Of a stretch of 38,402 nucleotides of DNA, positions 33,428 to 38,402 are shown piece by piece (position 1 is the stretch's first letter; every line of letters begins with the position of its first letter). Both the position numbers and the translations under genes were made by a program. Under the pieces are notes generated by a model. That model had not been told where the DNA came from, ran no database searches, and saw only the letters and a program-made list of their open reading frames with translations. Source of the stretch: a virus; the IMG/VR virus record IMGVR_UViG_3300037316_000192, positions 1 to 38,402 of that record, one strand, 5' to 3'.

Positions 33428-34452
33428 CCGCTTTTCCTCACCAGGCCTACCGGCGGCAGTGGCAGCCGCGGGCCCTCCTGCTCCTGCCGGCGCCGACCGA
33501 TCTGGTTTTCGATCACGGTGGCGAACGCCTCGCCGATCGCGCTGGTACCGACGGCGCCCAGGATGATCGGCACAAGGGCTGCGAGGTCGCCGTCGACGCC
33601 GGCGGTCCAGCGTTCGATCAGAAGCCGCGACCTTGTCGCCAAACTCTGCAGCCGTGCCGTGACGAGCTTGAGGCCCTCGGTCTCGAGCCAGAGCTGCGCC
33701 TGGCCGAAGCCCACGATGTTCACACCGTCGTCTGGGAAAAAGTCGGCTCCGACCGCCTGCCCTGCCAAGCCGCTTTCTTCTCTTCCGACCACATCTTGGT
33801 TTATGGTCTGCTCTGCTCTGGTCGTGACGGTCACGGAGTCACGGCGTGACGCATCTGTGGACAAGCCGGCCCACGCCGCCATCAGCAATTTCGGTTCGCG
33901 CGAGTCCTTTAGCGCCAGTTCGCGCTCGAGGCGCTGCTGCTCGGTGATGAAGCCCTGGCGCGCCATCGCGGCGAGCTGCTTCATGCCCTTCTTGCGGTCG
34001 CGGGCGCGCTGCTGCCGATCGGCGGCGGTGTCGTCGACGATGTCGGGGTTGCGGTCCCAGAAACTGACGATCTGGTCCTGGTCGATCCAGCCGATGTCGG
34101 GCGCCTCGAGCTCGGCGAAGATCCGCCCGATCAAATCGGCCTCGACATTCCAGCGCGCCGCCACCCCCTCGGCCGAGAAGTCGCCGACATGGCCGCGCGG
34201 CCGCGAGCGATTCGCATGGTTCTCGAGCCGGATCAGCACGGCCTCGACCAGCGGCAGCGGCGCGTTGGCGCGTTTTGCGACCAGCGACCAGCGGAAGTCG
34301 TCGAGCAGGTCGGTGTGCAGCCGGCTCCAGCTGTAGCGCTTGAGCGTCAGCTTGGCGTTGACGCCCTGCGCGCGCCTGATGCCGGCATCGACAGCCTGCT
34401 CCAGCATGCGCCGGCCCGCGTCGATCGCAGCGTCGGCGTTGCCCCTGCTCAT
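33424..34452 (-). CDS. Replication initiator / replisome organiser-like protein, 342 aa
   Basis: Residues ~35-130 look like a winged-helix replication domain (KLTLKRYSWSRLHTDLLDDF, EAVLIRLENHANRSRPRGHV, GDFSAEGVAARWNVEADLIG, IGWIDQDQIVSFW). A charged linker and a second domain follow. Like lambda O, the gene carries clustered palindromes inside its coding sequence, which suggests the origin lies here. It follows the MT-A70 gene with an ATGA overlap. No helicase motifs are seen, so it more likely recruits host helicase. The initiator role is inference from fold, repeats and place. Confidence 0.65.
   Translation of the reverse strand: MSRGNADAAIDAGRRMLEQAVDAGIRRAQGVNAKLTLKRYSWSRLHTDLLDDFRWSLVAKRANAPLPLVEAVLIRLENHANRSRPRGHVGDFSAEGVAARWNVEADLIGRIFAELEAPDIGWIDQDQIVSFWDRNPDIVDDTAADRQQRARDRKKGMKQLAAMARQGFITEQQRLERELALKDSREPKLLMAAWAGLSTDASRRDSVTVTTRAEQTINQDVVGREESGLAGQAVGADFFPDDGVNIVGFGQAQLWLETEGLKLVTARLQSLATRSRLLIERWTAGVDGDLAALVPIILGAVGTSAIGEAFATVIENQIGRRRQEQEGPRLPLPPVGLVRKSG
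33823..33850. repeat. GTCACG palindrome cluster inside the replication gene, candidate origin
   Basis: CGTGAC-G-GTCACG (33823-33835) and GTCACG-G-CGTGAC (33838-33850) are two perfect 13-bp palindromes in tandem, encoding the linker of the replication protein. TGTGGACAA at 33856-33864 is one base from a DnaA box. The adjacent 33780-33820 stretch is less GC-rich than its surroundings. Confidence 0.6.
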
Positions 34453-35153
34453 GCGCCGGCCCCGATCGTCACCGTGGCGTCGAACTTGCCGGCCTCATAG
34501 CCCCAGCTGTCCCAGCCCGGGCGCGAGGTACGCGAGAACAGCTCGAGGCGCCGCGCGCCTGGCATGTAGCGCTCGCACCACAGATAGGCCTCCTCCGGCT
34601 TGACCGAATGCGCGCGGGCAACACCCTCGATCAGGTTGCGCTCGGACCGCGAGTTCTTCGGCGAGCCGCTGACGCCGATCAGGAACGGCTCGCAGGCGCT
34701 GCGCGCGCGGTAGCCGGGCCCGAACGAGGTTTTGCCCGTGACGGTCTTCTTGTGCCAGGCGCCCCCGGTGACATAGCGGAAGCCCCATCTCTTCAGGCAG
34801 GCGCCGACCGGCGAGCGCGCCGCATCGGCGTTGGTGTAGTGCCGCTCAGGATCGCCGCCGTAGAGCAGCAGCGGCCAGGTGCACCACAGGAACAGGATGG
34901 AATGCGGCGCGGCGAGCTGGCCGACCGGCAGCGCCTCGATATCCGCGAACGGCATCGACCCATAGTAGCGCGCGTGGCTCTTCCCCTCACCCTTCGGCGA
35001 GCGCATTTTCGTCGGCCAGGGCGGGTCGATCATGATCAGCTCGTAGCTGAACTGTTTCAAGGGCCCGAACGGCCAGCTCCTCGAGTCGCCGCAAAAGCGC
35101 CCCTGCACGGTCTCGCCGCGGACGTCGAAGGGGTGGGCGGCGCCCTCGCTCAT
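34449..35153 (-). CDS. MT-A70 family DNA adenine N6-methyltransferase, 234 aa
   Basis: The catalytic DPPW lies at residues 43-46 after YELIMIDPPW. HARYYGSMPFADIEALPV, FLWCTWPLLLYGG and WHKKTVTGKTSFGPGYRAR follow in the order of MT-A70 enzymes, ending with MPGARRLELFSRTSRPGWDS. The start is ATG 35153, overlapping the small membrane gene stop as ATGA. Phage members usually methylate adenines in their own DNA, protecting it from restriction or marking origins. The sequence specificity cannot be read here. It is coupled to the replication gene. Confidence 0.85.
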   Translation of the reverse strand: MSEGAAHPFDVRGETVQGRFCGDSRSWPFGPLKQFSYELIMIDPPWPTKMRSPKGEGKSHARYYGSMPFADIEALPVGQLAAPHSILFLWCTWPLLLYGGDPERHYTNADAARSPVGACLKRWGFRYVTGGAWHKKTVTGKTSFGPGYRARSACEPFLIGVSGSPKNSRSERNLIEGVARAHSVKPEEAYLWCERYMPGARRLELFSRTSRPGWDSWGYEAGKFDATVTIGAGA

Positions 35154-35296
35154 GACAGCACGATCTGCGAGAAGCTGACGCCGACGGCGAGCGCGAGCGC
35201 CGCCGCGATCCAGAACGTGGCGCGGTCGGTCGGGTCGAGGCCTTCGAAATATTGATGGAAGGCGGTGCGGCGCCAGCGATCGCGCAGGAAGTTCAT
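35150..35296 (-). CDS. Small membrane protein, 48 aa
   Basis: ATG 35296 has GAGG about five bases upstream. Basic residues 5-12 (RDRWRRTA) precede a single membrane segment ATFWIAAALALAVGVSFSQI (residues ~26-45), suggesting a cytoplasmic N-terminus. Its stop overlaps the methyltransferase start. The function is unknown; holin-like action is not supported by a single short segment. Confidence 0.62.
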   Translation of the reverse strand: MNFLRDRWRRTAFHQYFEGLDPTDRATFWIAAALALAVGVSFSQIVLS

Positions 35297-35342
35297 TGCG
35301 GCCTCGGCCTTCGAGGGGTGGCACACGGTACGCAACGAACAC

Positions 35343-35351
35343 TTATCCACA
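35343..35351. promoter_or_regulatory. Perfect DnaA box
   Basis: TTATCCACA matches the E. coli DnaA box consensus exactly. It lies in the 141-bp gap between the XRE gene and the small membrane gene. One copy alone may bind host DnaA in regulation rather than mark an origin. Confidence 0.5.
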
Positions 35352-35437
35352 GGCCGACCGGGCCCATCGATTCGACTCCCGCGACGGGCTGCCGCAAGAT
35401 CGGAGTCCTTCCAATGGCTTAGGAGGGCCTCAGAAAA

Positions 35438-35731
35438 TCAGGCGGCACGCGACTTCGCGCGCGCCGGCGCGTTCGGCCTGCCAGGGCCGCGACGCGCACG
35501 AGGCGTTGCGAAGAGTTTAGCAAGATCGGGGCGCAACACTCTGGCCGGGATGCCAGTCTCGGCGACGAGTTTTGGAAGCAGCGCTTCGCTCACGGTCTGT
35601 TTGCCTGTCTCGATGCGCGACAGGTTCGCTTTGGTCGTCCCTATACGGTCAGCCAGGACCTCCTGCTTGAGGGGCGGGGTCTGGTTAAGCCGATAGGCGC
35701 GAACGGGATTTTGATTCTCCTGCGTCATCAT
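35438..35731 (-). CDS. XRE-family transcriptional regulator (leftward), 97 aa
   Basis: Residues 21-48 hold the helix-turn-helix (LKQEVLADRIGTTKANLSRI), whose recognition helix is TTKANLSRIE. The C-terminus is basic (RARRGPGRPNAPARAKSRAA). It has no dimerisation or peptidase domain of CI size, so it looks like a short repressor or Cro-type protein. Its promoter contains an operator, and the ATG lies about where transcription should begin, so the message may be leaderless. The divergent gene has almost the same recognition helix. Confidence 0.8.
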   Translation of the reverse strand: MMTQENQNPVRAYRLNQTPPLKQEVLADRIGTTKANLSRIETGKQTVSEALLPKLVAETGIPARVLRPDLAKLFATPRARRGPGRPNAPARAKSRAA

Positions 35732-35737
35732 CCCGGC

Positions 35738-35767
35738 AAGTTACGTTGAACGTAACAATCCTGTCAA
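35738..35767 (-). promoter_or_regulatory. Promoter for leftward XRE gene, with embedded operator
   Basis: TTGACA (35767-35762 on the minus strand) and TAACTT (35743-35738) are separated by 18 bases, and the palindrome at 35740-35756 fills the spacer. The ATG starts six bases past the -10, so transcription from this promoter would give a leaderless message. Binding at the palindrome should block it. Confidence 0.65.
35740..35756. promoter_or_regulatory. Operator O1, perfect 17-bp palindrome
   Basis: GTTACGTTGAACGTAAC: both 8-base halves are perfect complements around a central G. This is the best match of the set and overlaps the leftward promoter. Confidence 0.8.
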
Positions 35768-35773
35768 GGGAGG

Positions 35774-35791
35774 GTTACCTTGGACGCTAAC
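35774..35791. promoter_or_regulatory. Operator O2, imperfect 18-bp palindrome
   Basis: GTTACCTTGGACGCTAAC: six of eight half-site positions agree, with a two-base centre. Its centre lies about 34 bp from O1, close to three helical turns. Confidence 0.55.
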
Positions 35792-35799
35792 GACGGGCA

Positions 35800-35816
35800 G
35801 TTACGTCAGGAGTAAC
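35800..35816. promoter_or_regulatory. Operator O3 by the rightward XRE start
   Basis: GTTACGTCAGGAGTAAC is 17 bp with two mismatched pairs. TAACTT at 35813-35818 could be the -10 of the rightward gene, whose ATG lies five bases later; no good -35 is seen. The overlap suggests repression of that gene. Confidence 0.6.
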
Positions 35817-35823
35817 TTGAGAA

Positions 35824-36102
35824 ATGCCCGCCCGAATCGGAAATCCCTCGCGCCGCCGCCGCCATTTTATAAAGGAATGGCGCGAATTTCGCCGGCTCAC
35901 CCAGCAAGAGCTGGCGGATATCCTGAAGACGACCAAAACCTCGATCTCCCGAATCGAAGACCTGAAGACCGGTTATACGCAGGATTTTCTTGAGGCCTGC
36001 GCCGATGCCCTTGGGACCCATGCGGCAACGCTGTTAAGCAGAGCTCCGACGCAGGCCGACTGCGTTGTCGTCGACCTGCCGAAGCCGAGGCGCCAGCGGT
36101 AA
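35824..36102 (+). CDS. XRE-family transcriptional regulator (rightward), 92 aa
   Basis: Residues 25-50 form the helix-turn-helix (LTQQELADILKTTKTSISRI), and the recognition helix TTKTSISRIE differs from the leftward protein at few positions. The N-terminus is strongly basic (RRRRHF); the C-terminus (~70-92) lacks a known domain. The gene starts just after operator O3. AGGAG lies 11 bases before ATG, rather far for a ribosome site, so it may also be leaderless. Together the two proteins look like a CI/Cro-type pair; which is the maintenance repressor cannot be told. Confidence 0.8.
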   Translation: MPARIGNPSRRRRHFIKEWREFRRLTQQELADILKTTKTSISRIEDLKTGYTQDFLEACADALGTHAATLLSRAPTQADCVVVDLPKPRRQR

Positions 36103-36114
36103 GAGAGCGCGAAG

Positions 36115-36510
36115 ATGGACGTCTACTCAAAGAGTGTTCTGACCATAATTGCCGCATTGCTTGCGGTCCTGGTAATCGAGCCTCTTTTCCCAGCCCGGCC
36201 CGTCGCAATAACCGGCGCGGTTCGCGTAACTGCGTTTCCTGCCGACCCTCAAAGGGTTGAACTGACATCGGCCGAACCATTCAAGGTTCGCCTCTGCGAC
36301 GGCGCCCAATGCGCCAATCTATCGCCAATCACCCGCACCATCGGCGGCGTAACGATGACAGACTGGGCTCTCCTAACTGCTTCGCAGAAGGATATTGCCT
36401 TCCCGCCCCAGCCGGAGAAGGTTCAGATCTGCGACGCCATCGGCTCCTGCGCACTGCTGTTGCCCATTGGCCGCGCGTCGGCCCTAGCTGTTACCCCGCT
36501 CACTCGCTAG
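36115..36510 (+). CDS. Membrane-anchored protein, 131 aa
   Basis: Residues 8-24 (VLTIIAALLAVLVIEPL) form a single N-terminal membrane segment or signal anchor, followed by a beta-rich domain with two CDxxxxC patterns (LCDGAQCANL and ICDAIGSCALL) that could form disulfides outside the cytoplasm. It lies right after the rightward regulator and just before operators O4 and O5. Similar small anchored proteins are common in Bradyrhizobium to my knowledge. A lysogenic-conversion or superinfection role is only a guess. Confidence 0.7.
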   Translation: MDVYSKSVLTIIAALLAVLVIEPLFPARPVAITGAVRVTAFPADPQRVELTSAEPFKVRLCDGAQCANLSPITRTIGGVTMTDWALLTASQKDIAFPPQPEKVQICDAIGSCALLLPIGRASALAVTPLTR

Positions 36511-36514
36511 GCCA

Positions 36515-36531
36515 GTTGCGTTTAACGCAAC
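36515..36531. promoter_or_regulatory. Operator O4, perfect 17-bp palindrome
   Basis: GTTGCGTTTAACGCAAC: perfect halves around T, with G/C replacing A/T at the fourth position of each half compared with O1. It lies five bases past the stop of the membrane-protein gene, 34 bp centre to centre from O5. Confidence 0.75.
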
Positions 36532-36538
36532 TTTTCAC

Positions 36539-36567
36539 TTGACCTCTTGTTACGTCTAACGTAACTT
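36539..36567 (+). promoter_or_regulatory. Rightward early promoter with operator O5 in its spacer
   Basis: TTGACC (36539-36544), 17 bases, TAACTT (36562-36567). The palindrome GTTACGTCTAACGTAAC (O5, 36549-36565, one mismatched pair) fills the spacer, as at the leftward promoter. Transcription should start near 36574 and read into the early genes unless the repressor is bound. Confidence 0.7.
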
Positions 36568-36653
36568 TTCCGGGCACGATCAGATTCGTGCGGCCGGGCG
36601 TCATTCCGGTCAGTTCCGAGAGTGACGTCGGCCTTGAGTATCGGTCGGCGGAG

Positions 36654-36713
36654 TGCGCGGGCCGGTCAGAGCCACTCCAGGGTTCGATCCGGACAAACCG
36701 GCCCGCGCATTTT
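36654..36713 (+). terminator. Strong intrinsic terminator in early leader
   Basis: TGCGCGGGCCGGT (36654-36666) and ACCGGCCCGCGCA (36697-36709) form a perfect 13-bp stem, followed by TTTTCTC. The 30-base loop contains GGTTCGATCC, a tRNA T-arm-like element. It lies between the early promoter and the HNH gene, so early expression would need read-through or antitermination, or the leader is itself a small RNA of about 140 bases. Confidence 0.72.
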
Positions 36714-36736
36714 CTCCAGCGCTCATGAGGGAAGCC

Positions 36737-37204
36737 ATGGCGTACAAAGCTCAATTCGGCACCAAGGCGCGCGACTATCTCTATTCGCGCGAGAAGACCG
36801 CGGCTCACCTGGCGGCCCGCGGCAATTTTCCGATCTGCCCGCATTGCGACCAGCCGGTCACCCCCGGCCAGGCATGGGACCGCGCCCACGTCACCGTGCC
36901 GCGCGCCTTCGGCGGCAAGTCCGTCGGCGTCGGGCATCGCACCTGCAACCAGCTCGACAACAACCAGGTGGTAACGCCGGCGGTGGCCAAGGCGGACGCC
37001 GTGCGCAAGAAGCACCTCGGCATCAAGGGCCCCGGCCTCGGCAAATCGCCGATGCGCTGCGGCCGCCGCTCGCGCCAGCGCAAGACCATGGGCCACGGCG
37101 TGCAGCCGCGGCTGACGCATGCCGAGAAGCACGCGGCGTTCCTCAAGGCGCGGTACTTCGTCGAGGTTGACGACGTCGACGGCGCGATCGAGGTGTTCAC
37201 ATGA
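36737..37204 (+). CDS. HNH-type endonuclease, 155 aa
   Basis: ATG 36737 has GAGGGA six bases upstream; ATG 36725 and a GTG at 36653 are less likely. CPHCDQP gives Cys34/Cys37, WDRAHV gives Asp48/His51, and GHRTCNQL gives His67, Cys70 and Asn71, the HNH zinc-and-metal core. The C-terminal ~70 residues are basic (RCGRRSRQRKTMGHG). Phage HNH enzymes may nick DNA for packaging or act as homing nucleases; its place among early genes, not by terminase, leaves this open. Confidence 0.8.
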   Translation: MAYKAQFGTKARDYLYSREKTAAHLAARGNFPICPHCDQPVTPGQAWDRAHVTVPRAFGGKSVGVGHRTCNQLDNNQVVTPAVAKADAVRKKHLGIKGPGLGKSPMRCGRRSRQRKTMGHGVQPRLTHAEKHAAFLKARYFVEVDDVDGAIEVFT

Positions 37205-37545
37205 TGGATTTTGCATCCTTCAAGGCCTGCGATCCGGCGCGGGACATGTTTCGCAAGATGGGCCTCACGCCGTATCTCGATGAGGCCCAAAGCTGGCTTC
37301 ACCTGCGCGCTTTGATCGTCCAGTTCAACGATCCCGACATCGGCCGCTTCGTGGCGCTGGCGCGCAAATGCGATGGCGTCTGCTCCTCCGGTGAGCGCGT
37401 GCTGCTGCATGCCATTCTCTGCGTCACCGATTTTGCGTGGCTGGCCGACAAGCTTTCGAAGGGCAAGGTCTGGCAGCGGATGGATTCCGTCGGCGGCGAA
37501 CATCGCCGCGCCGTGGTCGCCTGCATCGGCGCGGAGGTCTACTAA
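37201..37545 (+). CDS. Hypothetical protein, 114 aa
   Basis: ATG 37201 overlaps the HNH stop as ATGA; a second ATG follows directly. The body is alpha-helical (WLHLRALIVQFNDPDIGRFV, VLLHAILCVTDFAWLADKL) with scattered Cys residues. It ends 12 bases before the tRNA. No family is recognised. Confidence 0.68.
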   Translation: MMDFASFKACDPARDMFRKMGLTPYLDEAQSWLHLRALIVQFNDPDIGRFVALARKCDGVCSSGERVLLHAILCVTDFAWLADKLSKGKVWQRMDSVGGEHRRAVVACIGAEVY

Positions 37546-37557
37546 ATGAACAAGTTC

Positions 37558-37636
37558 GCGGGGGTAGCTCAGCCCAGTAGAGCGCCGGATGCTTCCCATC
37601 CGGAGGTCGCGAGTTCAAGTCTCGCTCCCCGCTCCA
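37558..37636 (+). tRNA. tRNA-Gly(CCC)-like with 9-base anticodon loop, CCA encoded
   Basis: The acceptor stem (GCGGGGG with UCCCCGC), D-stem (GCTC/GAGC), T-stem (GCGAG/CTCGC) and T-loop TTCAAGT are intact. Anticodon stem CCGGA/TCCGG closes a loop of nine bases, TGCTTCCCA, instead of seven. CCC preceded by T and followed by A is the best anticodon. G1:C72, C2:G71, G3:C70 and U73 agree with bacterial glycine identity. The D-loop AGCCCAGTA lacks the usual G18. The CCA is present in the DNA. Confidence 0.85.
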
Positions 37637-37658
37637 CCAAACCAGCGAGGTAGATGCG

Positions 37659-37943
37659 ATGCAGCTGCCCCCAAACCTCACCGGCAATACCGAGCGGCGG
37701 CTGCGCTCATTGCCGTCCGAACGGATCAACATGCAGCGCCCGCGCAGCATCGTCCAGGCGATCGCCGCCGGCCTGCAGCTCGATCCCGCGGCAGAGCAAG
37801 CCGGCTTTGCCGATGGAACCGCCGGCGTTTGGCGTCTGACCGCCGACGACATCCTCGAGGATCGCATCGACGTTTTGGCCTACGTGCGCGGGTGGCTCGA
37901 GGGCAAGGACGCCCGCAAAACCGCCGGACCAAGAGGAGGCTGA
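37659..37943 (+). CDS. Hypothetical protein, 94 aa
   Basis: It begins 22 bases after the tRNA, with GAGGT seven bases before the ATG. The sequence contains ITERRLRSLPSER-like basic residues, a helix (SIVQAIAAGLQLDPAAEQAG) and an acidic stretch (LTADDILEDRIDVLAYVRGW). No family is recognised. Confidence 0.6.
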   Translation: MQLPPNLTGNTERRLRSLPSERINMQRPRSIVQAIAAGLQLDPAAEQAGFADGTAGVWRLTADDILEDRIDVLAYVRGWLEGKDARKTAGPRGG

Positions 37944-37944
37944 C

Positions 37945-38196
37945 ATGCGTTGCATCGCTTGCGGCTGCACTGAAGAGCGCGCCTGTCCCGGCGGCTGCAG
38001 CTGGGTGCAGGTCCAGCCGCCGAAATGCTCGGCGTGCTTCGACGAGGATGGCGAGGCGCTCGAGGCGTCGGAGGAGAACGGCCTCTACGGCGCTGAGCGC
38101 TGTCCGGCCTCGCCGATCGGCGCCCCGCATACGCCGATCTGGATCAGCGACGCCATGGGCTATTGCGCGCGCTGCAGATGCGGGTTTGCCGCATGA
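37945..38196 (+). CDS. Cys-rich zinc-ribbon-like protein, 83 aa
   Basis: AGGAGG lies five bases before the ATG. Cysteines come in metal-binding spacing: RCIACGCTEERAC at the N-terminus, CSACFD in the middle and YCARCRCG near the end. It is likely to bind one or two zinc ions. Small zinc-ribbon proteins are common among phage early genes, sometimes binding nucleic acid or RNA polymerase. The function is unknown. Confidence 0.68.
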   Translation: MRCIACGCTEERACPGGCSWVQVQPPKCSACFDEDGEALEASEENGLYGAERCPASPIGAPHTPIWISDAMGYCARCRCGFAA

Positions 38197-38402
38197 AGCC
38201 GCTGCCGCTGGTGCACCTGCCCGGCAAGGTGGCGGCGATCGTGCCGATCATCACCAATTCCGTGGTCAAGGCGGCACACGGCGAGCCGCCGATGCGCATG
38301 CAACGGCTCGAGCGGGCCATCGTCCACGCGCAGCTGCTGCTCGACGAGCTGAAGTCCGCCAAGCTGGTGCTCGACAAGCTCGAGCGGGAGAACGCCGCAT
38401 GA
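38193..38402 (+). CDS. Hypothetical protein, 69 aa
   Basis: ATG 38193 overlaps the previous stop as ATGA; ten residues upstream in a longer frame are not supported. The N-terminal half is hydrophobic (VHLPGKVAAIVPIITNSVV), while residues 35-69 form a charged helix (RLERAIVHAQLLLDELKSAK). Its stop codon is the last codon of the window, so it is complete. The function is unknown. Confidence 0.6.
   Translation: MKPLPLVHLPGKVAAIVPIITNSVVKAAHGEPPMRMQRLERAIVHAQLLLDELKSAKLVLDKLERENAA

Noticed and set aside
35150-35296. Small membrane protein as a holin
   Set aside because: One membrane segment, an early-gene place and no neighbouring endolysin give no real support.
36654-36709. A second tRNA, because of GGTTCGATCC
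   Set aside because: There is no D-arm or anticodon arm; a continuous 13-bp stem plus T-run fits a terminator better.
36653-36736. N-terminal extension of the HNH protein from a GTG
   Set aside because: The region forms the terminator hairpin, lacks a ribosome site, and ATG 36737 has GAGGGA at good spacing.
37558-37636. tRNA as the attachment site of an integrated prophage boundary
   Set aside because: It lies among phage genes on both sides and more than 7 kb from the integrase; no second copy of its 3' end was noticed in the window.

Overview
The window looks like most of a temperate, T7-like podovirus genome (prophage or free phage contig) from a high-GC alphaproteobacterium, most likely Bradyrhizobium or a close Rhizobiales relative. 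The host guess is inference. It rests on high GC, G/C-ending codons, and small proteins of a kind I associate with Bradyrhizobium (for example the 131-aa membrane-anchored protein at 36115 and the 88-aa basic protein at 32712). I ran no database search. The phage assignment is firm: terminase, portal, major capsid, two tail tubular A proteins, a tail nozzle protein, ejection proteins, a repeat-bearing tail fibre, a tyrosine integrase and a divergent pair of XRE repressors.

Layout. Positions 1-29001 (minus strand, transcribed right to left) are the packaging and virion module: terminase small subunit, two small virion-like proteins, terminase large subunit, four small proteins, portal, scaffold, major capsid and a capsid-adjacent appendage protein. 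Next comes a modification cassette (two GT-A-like glycosyltransferases and a class I methyltransferase with small ORFs), then tail tubular A twice, tail nozzle, a GNAT-like protein, three large ejection proteins (one with a lytic transglycosylase-like domain, one with an ADP-ribosyltransferase-like domain of the polyvalent-protein type), and a tail fibre that runs off the left edge. Many junctions in this module are TGATG or ATGA overlaps, so translation is probably coupled.

Positions 29012-35350 (mostly minus) hold a 41-aa basic protein with its own terminator, the integrase, small unknown genes, a replication-initiator-like protein whose gene carries palindromic repeats resembling an origin, and an MT-A70 adenine methyltransferase. 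One small gene at 32712 points the other way.

Positions 35438-36570 are the lysogeny switch. Two divergent XRE regulators with nearly identical recognition helices flank three 17-18 bp GTTAC...GTAAC palindromes, and two more copies lie at 36515-36565. One of those is embedded in a -35/-10 promoter reading right. That promoter is followed about 140 bp later by a strong intrinsic terminator, before an HNH endonuclease gene, a tRNA-Gly with an expanded anticodon loop, and small early genes up to the right edge.

I saw no phage RNA polymerase and no holin/endolysin cassette; lysis genes may lie beyond an edge. No stretch over 300 bases lacks a gene. The largest gaps are 32526-32711, 36511-36736, 21129-21284 and 35297-35437.
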